Shown: in pieces, positions 24,542-31,973 of the stretch
How positions within the stretch are numbered: position 1 is the stretch's first letter
Layout: every line of letters starts with the position of its first letter
Program-made: the position numbers and the translations under genes
Assembly (NCBI GenBank): GCA_022826485.1
Contig: JAJDUU010000043.1
Location: 1 to 64,000 of the forward strand
Length of the DNA stretch: 64,000 nt
Source of the DNA: Chloroflexota bacterium
Lineage (GTDB): Bacteria > Chloroflexota > UBA11872
Direction of reading: 5' to 3'
The notes under the pieces: model-generated
What the model was told of the DNA's origin: nothing
Database searches by the model: none
What the model saw: the letters and a program-made list of their open reading frames with translations, nothing else

Positions 24542-25530
24542 CCGTCACCAGCTCGAAGCTCGGCCCTTGGCACGTGCCGACCATCGTTGGGACGTTCGTG
24601 CTGGCGAATCTGCCGCGCGTGGACGTAGTGGCCTACCAGGGTCGTCACGTGCCCGCGCTGATGGCCGCCGGCGCGGCGCTGCCCACCGTGGCGCCCGACC
24701 TGCAAGCGGTCGGGGCCTGGACCGGCGCGCGCCTGCGAGGCTTCGGCCTGCTGCGCTGCGCCCCGGCGGCGCGGCGCGCCAGCGTCGAGGCCCTCACTCT
24801 GCTTGCGCCGCAGGCGTCCAACACGGTCGGCCCGCTGCAATTGGATACCGCCGAGGCCATGCTGCAGCGACTGGCCGGATGCGCCGCCGTCCAGGGACGC
24901 CCGATTCTGGTGGCTCGACTCCGCGAGGACAGCCCCTACGCCCCGGCGTTCGCCGCCAACGGCTTCTCGACGGCGGCCATCGAATACGAGTACGTGCGAT
25001 CGCCCGGACCGGTGAGCGAGGCGCCGGACATCGACGGCTTGCGACCGCAGGAAGCCCCCGATGCCTGGGACGTGATGCAGCTCTACCGCGCCACCACGCC
25101 GGCTGCGGTGCAACGCGCCGAAGCCCGCACCATGGAGGAGATGGAGCAGGCGCCGCCGCGAACCGCGAGCCTCTGGCCGTGGCTGAGCGACGTGGCCGTC
25201 GAACGCCACGTGGTCGCCGACGAGCACGGACTGGCCGCCTGGCTAGAGCTGCGGGTCGATGCGGGGGAGAGCCACCGGCTGACGCTGATGCTCCACCCGC
25301 GCGGACACCACATGGCCCGGGCCCTGCTGCAGTGGGCGCTGTGGCGATTGGGCGCCGCGGCGCCGCGTCCGATGCGCATCCGCGTGCGCGAGCCCCACTC
25401 GCCCATCGGCTCGGCCCTCGAAGCCTTGGGTTTCACACCCGCCAACAGCCATGCGCTCATGGTCAAGGACGTGGCGGTGCGCGCGGCGGCGCAGGTGCGC
25501 GGGGTGGTGCTGGACGGAGCGCCCGGGTAG
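24538..25530 (+). CDS. Hypothetical protein with GNAT-like C-terminal domain
   Basis: 330 aa. The C-terminal half has acetyltransferase-like features ([20 protein letters not shown], then [20 protein letters not shown]), while the N-terminal half ([18 protein letters not shown]) is compatible with a second degenerate GNAT copy. The usual R/Q-x-x-G-x-G acetyl-CoA loop is not convincing (HPRGHHMA). Translationally coupled to pdxT and 3 bp before the R3H ATPase gene, so it belongs to the same operon. Function unknown. Confidence 0.55.
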   Translation: MTVTSSKLGPWHVPTIVGTFVLANLPRVDVVAYQGRHVPALMAAGAALPTVAPDLQAVGAWTGARLRGFGLLRCAPAARRASVEALTLLAPQASNTVGPLQLDTAEAMLQRLAGCAAVQGRPILVARLREDSPYAPAFAANGFSTAAIEYEYVRSPGPVSEAPDIDGLRPQEAPDAWDVMQLYRATTPAAVQRAEARTMEEMEQAPPRTASLWPWLSDVAVERHVVADEHGLAAWLELRVDAGESHRLTLMLHPRGHHMARALLQWALWRLGAAAPRPMRIRVREPHSPIGSALEALGFTPANSHALMVKDVAVRAAAQVRGVVLDGAPG

Positions 25531-25533
25531 CCC

Positions 25534-26997
25534 ATGGAATCACCCGCCACCGCCAACGGACCCGTGCCGCACCCGGCGGCGTCGGACGGCGAAGAGCTTG
25601 AACGACTCCTGGCCGCCCTGCCGTCCGAGATACGGGATGCCCTCCAGGCGCTGCCCGACTGGGACACGCTGGTCGAGATCGTGCTCGATATCGGGCGCTT
25701 CCCGGAGGCCCGGCTCGACGGGCGGTCGGCGGCGCTGCTGGAACGCGAGGTCACGGCAGACGACCTGGACCAGGTAGTCGCGGCCGTCGGCGCCTTCACC
25801 GCCGACAATCGCGCGGGCATCGCTCGCACGCTGCATCGGTTTTCCGCGCTTCGCAATCGCTCGGGACGCATCGTCGGGCTGACCATCCGGCGGGGACGCG
25901 CGCTGCACGGCACCACGCACGTCGTGGCGGACATCGTCACGTCGCGGCGCAATCTCCTGCTACTTGGGCCGCCGGGCGTGGGCAAAACGACGATGCTGCG
26001 CGAGATTGCCCGCGTGCTTGCGAATGAGGAGGATCGCCGCGTCGTCGTGGTGGATACGTCCAACGAGATCGCGGGCGACGGCGACATTCCGCACGCCGGC
26101 ATCGGACGGGCGCGCCGCATGCAGGTGGCGCAGCCGGACCTGCAGCACCGCGTCATGATCGAGGCGGTCGAGAACCACATGCCGGAAGTCGTGGTGGTCG
26201 ACGAGATCGGCACCGAGGCCGAGGCGCGCGCCGCCCGCACCATTGCCGAGCGCGGCGTGCAGCTGGTGGCCACGGCCCACGGCCAGACACTCGAAAACGT
26301 GGTGCTCAATCCCCTGCTGGCCGACCTGGTCGGCGGCGTCGAGGCCGTGACCCTGGGGGACGAGGAAGCGCGTCGCCGCGGCACGCAGAAGACCGTCCTA
26401 GAGCGACGCGCGCCGCCGAGCTTCCACACGCTCATCGAGCTGCACAGCCGCGACTCGTTCGTGATCTATACCAACGTGGCCGAGACGGTTGACGTGGTGC
26501 TGCGCGGACTGCCGGCCCAAGGCGAGCGCCGCGTGCGCCTGGCCGACGGGCGCACCGAGCGGGAGGCGTTCAACGAGCCGCTCCCCGACCCCGAACGTCC
26601 TTCCGCCCTGCGAGGGACCGCCGCGCCGCGGAGCCGCGCGTCGTCGGGCAGCCTGCAAATCCTGCCGTTCGGCGTCGGCCGCAATCGGCTGGAGCAGGCC
26701 ATCATCAACACCGGAATCGATGCGCGCCTGGTGCGCGACCTTGGCGGCGCCGATATCGTCATGACCTTGCGCAGCTTCTACCGCCGTCGCCCGCGCCTGC
26801 TGCGCGACGCCGAGGCGCGCGGGACGCCGGTCTACGTGCTGCGCAGCAACACCGTCTTGCAGATGGAGTCGTGCCTGATGGAGATCGACGACGCCGGCGC
26901 GGCGAACCACGGCGACGCACCGTCTGGACCCGGCGCCTCCGGTTCCGGCGGGCCGGTGCAGCGCTTGCGCCTGGCGCTGACCAAGCCCCGCACGTGA
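25534..26997 (+). CDS. Ycf45/SpoIIIAA-like AAA ATPase with C-terminal R3H-type domain
   Basis: 487 aa. A RecA-like ATPase with Walker A GPPGVGKTT (145-153), VVVVDTSNEIAGDGDIPH, and Walker B VVVVDEIGTEAEARA. The C-terminal region (ILPFGVGRNRLEQAIINTG ... MTLRSFYRRRP) matches the nucleic-acid-binding tail of Ycf45-like proteins found in cyanobacteria, plastids and Chloroflexota. The role of the family is not established; single-stranded nucleic acid binding is assumed. The stop overlaps the GTG of tmk (GTGA). Confidence 0.82.
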   Translation: MESPATANGPVPHPAASDGEELERLLAALPSEIRDALQALPDWDTLVEIVLDIGRFPEARLDGRSAALLEREVTADDLDQVVAAVGAFTADNRAGIARTLHRFSALRNRSGRIVGLTIRRGRALHGTTHVVADIVTSRRNLLLLGPPGVGKTTMLREIARVLANEEDRRVVVVDTSNEIAGDGDIPHAGIGRARRMQVAQPDLQHRVMIEAVENHMPEVVVVDEIGTEAEARAARTIAERGVQLVATAHGQTLENVVLNPLLADLVGGVEAVTLGDEEARRRGTQKTVLERRAPPSFHTLIELHSRDSFVIYTNVAETVDVVLRGLPAQGERRVRLADGRTEREAFNEPLPDPERPSALRGTAAPRSRASSGSLQILPFGVGRNRLEQAIINTGIDARLVRDLGGADIVMTLRSFYRRRPRLLRDAEARGTPVYVLRSNTVLQMESCLMEIDDAGAANHGDAPSGPGASGSGGPVQRLRLALTKPRT

Positions 26998-27740
26998 GCG
27001 TCGACGGCAAGCGGCGCGGGCTGTTCATCGCCTTCGAAGGGCCCGAGGGCAGCGGCAAGTCCACCCAGGCGCAGCTGCTGGCCGAGCGGTTGCAGCAGGC
27101 GGGCCTCGACGTGCTGCCAACCCGCGAGCCCGGCGGCACCGAGCTCGGCGAACGCCTGCGGGACGTGATGTTCCGCGAGCGCTCCCTGCCGGATTTGGAG
27201 CCTCGGGTGCAGGCGCTGCTCATGCTTGCGGCGCGCGCCCAGCACGCCGCCGAGCGTCTGCGCCCCTGGCTGAACGGCGGCGGCGTCGTCGTGTGCGACC
27301 GATACGCCGGATCGACGTTGGCCTACCAGGGCGCCGGATTCGGCCTGGATATTCCGACGCTGGATGCGATGAATGCGTTTGCCACGGCCGGGATCCTGCC
27401 GGACGTGACGCTGCTGCTGGACCTGGAGGTGCAGATCGGCCTGCTGCGCAGCCTCGGGCAACGCGGCAGCGACTGGGAAAAGGCCGGCGGCATGAACGCG
27501 CAGCAGGTGGAGTTTCACGCCCGCGTGCGGCGCGGCTACCTGGAGCAGGCCGACGCCGATGGATGGACGGTGCTCGATGCCACGCAGCGGCCGGATCAGC
27601 TGAGCGAGGAGATTTGGCGGCGCATGGAACCCGAAATCAGCATGCGCGACCTGCGGGCGGCCGAGGCTGTCCAGCCGCCGCTGCCGCTGACGGCCGGCGC
27701 CCCCCAACAGCCGCCCACCGACGGAGCCGGTCGCTCGTGA
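26994..27740 (+). CDS. tmk: Thymidylate kinase
   Basis: 248 aa from a GTG that overlaps the preceding TGA. P-loop FEGPEGSGKST (14-24), REPGGTELGERLR, and the CDRYAGSTLAYQGAG motif show dTMP kinase. It phosphorylates dTMP to dTDP for DNA synthesis. The C-terminus is extended by about 35 Pro/Ala-rich residues beyond the usual end. The TGA overlaps the GTG of darA. Confidence 0.96.
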   Translation: MSVDGKRRGLFIAFEGPEGSGKSTQAQLLAERLQQAGLDVLPTREPGGTELGERLRDVMFRERSLPDLEPRVQALLMLAARAQHAAERLRPWLNGGGVVVCDRYAGSTLAYQGAGFGLDIPTLDAMNAFATAGILPDVTLLLDLEVQIGLLRSLGQRGSDWEKAGGMNAQQVEFHARVRRGYLEQADADGWTVLDATQRPDQLSEEIWRRMEPEISMRDLRAAEAVQPPLPLTAGAPQQPPTDGAGRS

Positions 27741-28066
27741 AGCTCTTCATCGTGATCGTGCAACAGCAGGACGCGGACGGGCTGGCGGGTCTGATGCGAG
27801 ACGCCGACATTCGCTTCACCCGCATCGATTCGGCAGGCGGCTTCCTGCAGCAAGGCAACGTGACGTTCCTGACCGGCGTCGACGACGAGCGCATCGGCGA
27901 GCTGATGGCCCTGATCAAGCGCGGGGCCACCACCCGCGTGCAGATGGTGAGCCCCATCCCCGCCATGCTGGAACCCGGCGAGCTGGCGGTGCCCTATCCG
28001 GCCGAGGTCCAGGTGGGCGGGGCGACGATCTTCGGCTTCGACGTGGAGCGGTTCGAACCGCTCTAA
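27737..28066 (+). CDS. darA: Cyclic-di-AMP receptor, DarA/PstA family
   Basis: 109 aa from a GTG overlapping the tmk stop (GTGA). A PII-like fold: MKLFIVIVQQQDADGL, TRIDSAGGFLQQGNVTFLTG, and a C-terminal VGGATIFGFDVERFEPL. This matches DUF970/DarA, whose members bind c-di-AMP as trimers. The tmk-darA order is the same as in Firmicutes. The downstream target is unknown; the CBS-containing ProV in this window is another protein type known to sense c-di-AMP. Confidence 0.93.
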   Translation: MKLFIVIVQQQDADGLAGLMRDADIRFTRIDSAGGFLQQGNVTFLTGVDDERIGELMALIKRGATTRVQMVSPIPAMLEPGELAVPYPAEVQVGGATIFGFDVERFEPL

Positions 28067-28166
28067 GGGCGCTCTGAACAACTCCTCGCGATCGCGGCGC
28101 CCGCAGCCGTCCGCGCGACGGGGCGAATGGCTCCCCCTGCGACGCCCGGATTGACCCCCATCCTAA

Positions 28167-28189
28167 CCTTCCCCCTTCCAGGGGGAAGG
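28167..28189. terminator. Perfect hairpin between convergent darA and aminotransferase genes
   Basis: A 10-bp perfect stem (CCTTCCCCCT/AGGGGGAAGG) with a TCC loop. It also matches the D-family intergenic repeat (CC-rich arm, GG-rich arm). Placed between convergent stops, it likely terminates in both directions. Confidence 0.6.
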
Positions 28190-28228
28190 AATCGGAAGGG
28201 ACTCGACCACAGGCTTCCTAGCCGCGGT

Positions 28229-29419
28229 TCAGGCGCGGGCGCCGGCCAGCCAATCGGCCATGCGCTTGACGCCCTCACGCAGGTTCTCCCGCGAGTTGGC
28301 GTAGGAAAGACGCAGAGAGTCACGCCCAACGTCGCCGAAGGCGCTGCCGGCGAGCACGGCCACCCCGGCTTCGTCCAGCAGTCGCGCGGCGATCTCGTCG
28401 GCGTCGCGATCGAAGCCTTCGAGTTGCGGGAACACATAGAACGCCCCCGCCGGCCGCTGACACGACACGCCAGGGATGGCGTTGAGGCCGTCCACGACCT
28501 GGTCGCGGCGCGCCTTGAACTCGGCGACCATTTCCTCGGCGGCGTCCTGCGGTCCCTGCAAGGCCTCGATGCCGGCGATCTGAATGAAGCTGGCGGTGCA
28601 GCTGGTGATGTTGGTCTGCAATTGCGAGAACGCGGAGGCAAGATCGGCCGGCATGACGCCGTAGCCCATGCGCCAGCCGGTCATGGCATAGGTCTTGGAG
28701 AAGCCGTCGAGGATGATCGTGCGATCGCGCAGGCCCGGCTCGGCGGCGATCGACGCGTGCTCGATCTCGCCGTACATGATGCGGCAGTAGATTTCATCGG
28801 AAAGCACGTAGGCGTCATGGTCGGCGAGCAGCTCGCCGATGGCCCGGATGTCGGCGGGCTCGAGGACGCCGCCGGTCGGGTTCTGCGGCGAGTTGAGGAT
28901 CAACAGCTTGGTGCGCGGCGAGAGCTTGTCGCGCAGCTCGTCGAGGTCGAGCCTAAATTCGCGCTCCGGACGCAGCGCCAGCGGCACCGGCGTCGCGCCG
29001 ACGAAATCGACGACCGACTGGTAGATCGGAAAGCCCGGATCCGGATAGAGCACCTCGTCGCCGGGGCCGCACAGCGCCGTGATGGCGAAATACATGATCG
29101 GCTTGGCGCCAGGGGTAATGACGACTTCGTCGGGATCGATGACGATGCCCCGACTCTCGCCGACGTGCGACGCAACGGCGGCGCGAAGCTCCGGCAGACC
29201 GGCCGAGGGGCCGTAGTGCGTGAATCCGTCGTCGAGCGCGCGCTTGGCGGCTTCGATAATGTTGGGAGGCGTGTCGAAGTCCGGCTCACCGATTTCGAGG
29301 TGAATGACGTCGCGTCCTTGCGCTTCGAGCTGTCGGGCGCGGGCGAGCACGGCGAAGGCCGTCTCGGTGCCCAGCCGCCCCATGGCGGGCGCCAGATCGG
29401 GATGCGTGAGCAACGCCAC
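28229..29419 (-). CDS. Class I/II PLP-dependent aminotransferase (aspartate aminotransferase-like)
   Basis: 396 aa from the GTG at 29419; AGGAGG lies 5 nt upstream, inside a longer frame that begins at 29434. Fold-type I motifs are complete: LEIGEPDFDTP, THYGPSAGLPELR, NSPQNPTGG (N180 region), SDEIYCR (D208), the PLP lysine K242 in DGFSKTYAMTGWRMGY, and a C-terminal Arg in LRLSYANS. This is the Iγ-like group of aspartate/aromatic aminotransferases. The exact amino donor is not predictable. It is divergent from an acetyltransferase gene. Confidence 0.93.
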   Translation of the reverse strand: MALLTHPDLAPAMGRLGTETAFAVLARARQLEAQGRDVIHLEIGEPDFDTPPNIIEAAKRALDDGFTHYGPSAGLPELRAAVASHVGESRGIVIDPDEVVITPGAKPIMYFAITALCGPGDEVLYPDPGFPIYQSVVDFVGATPVPLALRPEREFRLDLDELRDKLSPRTKLLILNSPQNPTGGVLEPADIRAIGELLADHDAYVLSDEIYCRIMYGEIEHASIAAEPGLRDRTIILDGFSKTYAMTGWRMGYGVMPADLASAFSQLQTNITSCTASFIQIAGIEALQGPQDAAEEMVAEFKARRDQVVDGLNAIPGVSCQRPAGAFYVFPQLEGFDRDADEIAARLLDEAGVAVLAGSAFGDVGRDSLRLSYANSRENLREGVKRMADWLAGARA

Positions 29420-29487
29420 ACTTGCCTCCTGCACGGATGAACCAGACGGGCGGCCGCCGTGGCCGCGACAACGGGCGCGATTCTAGC

Positions 29488-30492
29488 GTGCCGAACTCCG
29501 CGGACACGGACCCTGGGGCGAGCGCGCCGGCGGTGCGGCGCATGCGGCCGGATGACGCGGACGCGGTGGCGCAGGTGCTCACGCGGGCGTTCGCGCCGCC
29601 GCCCGGCGCGAAGCCGGCGGGCCTGCGCGTCCTCATCTCGAACCGCATGGCCGCCCGCTGGCAGGCGCAATGCGCCGGGGCCTGGGTGGTCGACGCGCCC
29701 GAATTTGGACCCGTGGGAGCGGCGTTCGCTGTGGTTGAGCCGGATGTCGGCTGGATCGGTGGGCTGGGGGTACACCCGGCGTATCGCGGTCTGGGGGTGG
29801 GACGCGCGCTGACGACGGCGGCGCTCGAGTTCCTGGACCACGCGGGTTGTGCGGTCGTTGGACTGGAAGCGTCACCGAGCGACGGCGCGGCGCTTGGCGC
29901 CTATGCCCGGCGCGGGCTGCGGCCGGTGGACGTCACGCTGCGACTGCGGGCGGACGCCGCCGCGTTGACGGCCTCGGGGATGGCTGCGGAGCTTGAGGTT
30001 CGGCCGGTGCACGAGCCAGGCGTGCTGAGAGGCCCATGGCCGGTCAGCCAGGGCGGTTCGCGAACTGCCCCTGCATCCGATCCGGACGCGAGCGAAGTGA
30101 CGCGTCAGGAGTCTCGCGAAGGGCGGGTGGCGCTGCTGGCGCTGGCCGTGCCGCTGTCGGATGCGGCATTCATGGCCGTGGGTCCAGGGGCATGCCTCGT
30201 CTGCGACCCGGAGGCGGTTCCCGTCGGTGAGGTCCTGGAGGTGCGACTTGGATTCATTGGCCGCGAAGGCCACCCAATCGCACCAGCCTGCCGCGCATTG
30301 GGACGCATGGCCGTGAGCAGGAAGTTGCGTTATGTCGAGTTGGATCTTCCGGTGGGTTCGGGCGCGGCACTGCCCACGATGTCCCAACTCGGGTTTCAAA
30401 CGGTTATCAGCACAGTCCGGCTGGCGCGGCCCGCGACCGCTTACGGCCGGCGCACGGCGAACGGTGTGGAGGTGGGGCGCTGGTCGCTCTAG
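29488..30492 (+). CDS. GNAT acetyltransferase with C-terminal second domain
   Basis: About 334 aa if it starts at the GTG at 29488; an ATG at 29437 is also possible and neither has a good ribosome site. The first domain has the acetyl-CoA loop in GLGVHPAYRGLGVGRALT followed by FLDHAGCAVVGLEASPSDGAALGAYARRG, a standard GNAT pattern. The second half (LALAVPLSDAAFMAVGPGAC ... YVELDLPVG ... LGFQTVISTVRLAR) looks like a degenerate second GNAT copy without an intact loop. Substrate is unknown. Confidence 0.78.
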   Translation: MPNSADTDPGASAPAVRRMRPDDADAVAQVLTRAFAPPPGAKPAGLRVLISNRMAARWQAQCAGAWVVDAPEFGPVGAAFAVVEPDVGWIGGLGVHPAYRGLGVGRALTTAALEFLDHAGCAVVGLEASPSDGAALGAYARRGLRPVDVTLRLRADAAALTASGMAAELEVRPVHEPGVLRGPWPVSQGGSRTAPASDPDASEVTRQESREGRVALLALAVPLSDAAFMAVGPGACLVCDPEAVPVGEVLEVRLGFIGREGHPIAPACRALGRMAVSRKLRYVELDLPVGSGAALPTMSQLGFQTVISTVRLARPATAYGRRTANGVEVGRWSL

Positions 30493-30504
30493 CGCCGGCC
30501 GCCG

Positions 30505-31278
30505 CTAGGTCTTGGTCGCGACGACGATGAGGCGGTCGCCCTCGCCGTCGTAGGGGTCGAGCGTCCAGCTGCCGTAAGTCTCGATCCGCTCGAATCCGGC
30601 GCAGCGTAGGGCCAGCTCCAACTCGAACCGGTGCACGTACCGCAGCGGCATGCGCGCGACGCGGCGCGTCACCCGTCCGTCGGCGCCAAGCACGTCGTAG
30701 ACATGCAGCGCGTCGATCCGCTGCGTGCCGGGATCGACATCCCACGAGACGAAGTGCGTCACCGCGGCTCCGCCGGCGTCCCGAAAGCTCCCCTGGGTCC
30801 GCAGCACGCCGTCCCAGGCCGCCAGGCGGTCGAGCGTGGGATCGAAGACGTCCACGACCAGAATGCCTCCGGTCCTGAGCGTGCCGCGCGCTCCGGCAAG
30901 TGTTTGGAGTTGATCGTGCGTGGACGCCAGGTGCAGAAACGAATCCAGGGCGCAAATCACCGCCCCGAATTGGATGCGCGGCGATAGCGCGCGCATGTCG
31001 CCCTGCTCGAGCGCGAGTTCGAGGCCGCGCTCATCCGCGCGTCGCCGCGCGATGGCAAGCAGCGCCGGCGACGCGTCGAGGCCGTGGACCTCGAATCCGG
31101 CCGCGGCCAGAGCCGTGCCGACACGCGCGGTGCCGCACGCCAGGTCCATGATCGGCCCGCCGGCGCGCTCGGCCAGGTGGGCATACAGCGGGAGATCGTC
31201 GTCCCATTCGTCGTGCTCGGCGGCGTAGAGCTCGGCAATGGCCGCATAGGGATCGGCGTGGGGGTCGGACGTGCTCAC
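30505..31278 (-). CDS. SAM-dependent methyltransferase (class I)
   Basis: 257 aa from a GTG. The Rossmann motif I IMDLACGTARVGTALA, motif post-I HGLDASPALLAIAR and motif II FGAVICALDSFLHL are typical of class I methyltransferases. The N-terminus (DPYAAIAELYAAEHDEWDDDLPLY) resembles small-molecule or protein methyltransferases. The start overlaps the TGA of the membrane-protein gene by 4 bp, so it is the last gene of the SbcD/SbcC-like operon. Its place in a DNA-repair-like operon makes a nucleic-acid or partner-protein substrate conceivable, but this is not shown by sequence. Confidence 0.85.
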   Translation of the reverse strand: MSTSDPHADPYAAIAELYAAEHDEWDDDLPLYAHLAERAGGPIMDLACGTARVGTALAAAGFEVHGLDASPALLAIARRRADERGLELALEQGDMRALSPRIQFGAVICALDSFLHLASTHDQLQTLAGARGTLRTGGILVVDVFDPTLDRLAAWDGVLRTQGSFRDAGGAAVTHFVSWDVDPGTQRIDALHVYDVLGADGRVTRRVARMPLRYVHRFELELALRCAGFERIETYGSWTLDPYDGEGDRLIVVATKT

Positions 31279-31973
31279 CGGCCGAGGGGCATGCGCCGAA
31301 TGAGCAACTCGGCGCTGATGATCACCAGCACGATCAGGATTGCTGCCGCAGGACTGGCGACCCCGTTGACGGCCGCCGTCGCCAACGCCACGGCCCCGGC
31401 GGCAATGAAGACCGCCTGGCGGGTGACGATCACGGCCGGTACACGCGGCCCCGAGGCGTCATCGCTGGTTCGGAGCCACGCGCCGATGGCCCAGGCGAAG
31501 AAAAACGCGCCGAACCCCGCCAAGCCCACGAAGGCCAAGACGTTCTCCGTCCGGTCCGGCGAGGTGAAGACGAGCACATAGCCCAGCAATGCCAGCGTGA
31601 CCAGCCCACCCAACCACATGAGGTTGCCCGTGGCGCGGGTGAAATCACGCGCGGCGCGCGGGCGCGCGGCACGTGGGCGATAGCCGCGCGGGGCCGGCGC
31701 CTCGAGATCCAGCGTGGGGGTCGAATCGTCGGCGCCCTTTGCGTCGGGTGACTTTTCGGCGTCTTTGGTAGCCGGCGGCGCGGTGCCGGGCTTAGTCGCC
31801 GGCGGCGCGGTGCTGGGCTTGGGGGCCGGCGCCGGTTTGTCGCGCTTCGCGATTGGCGCCGCCGTCCGGCGCCTGATGACCAGCGAGTCGTCAGCCAACG
31901 GCCCTGAGCCAGTGCGCGGGCGCCGCCTGGGCGGGAGATGGCTCCGACGTTCCCTCGACGATGTTTGCGACAT
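31275..31973 (-). CDS. Four-span membrane protein with basic/Pro-rich cytoplasmic N-terminus
   Basis: 232 aa. Residues 1-115 are disordered and rich in Arg, Lys, Pro and Ala (repeated APPATKPGT units). Four hydrophobic spans follow (about 118-138, 144-165, 183-203, 207-226). The ATG at 31973 overlaps the end of the SbcC-like gene by 83 bp; a TTG at 31898 would give an 8-bp overlap and is a realistic alternative. No family was recognised. It may serve as a membrane platform for the coiled-coil protein encoded just upstream, which itself has two membrane spans. Confidence 0.65.
   Translation of the reverse strand: MSQTSSRERRSHLPPRRRPRTGSGPLADDSLVIRRRTAAPIAKRDKPAPAPKPSTAPPATKPGTAPPATKDAEKSPDAKGADDSTPTLDLEAPAPRGYRPRAARPRAARDFTRATGNLMWLGGLVTLALLGYVLVFTSPDRTENVLAFVGLAGFGAFFFAWAIGAWLRTSDDASGPRVPAVIVTRQAVFIAAGAVALATAAVNGVASPAAAILIVLVIISAELLIRRMPLGR

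Noticed and set aside
30900-31581. Plus-strand frames over the methyltransferase and membrane genes
   Set aside because: Shadow frames without motifs.
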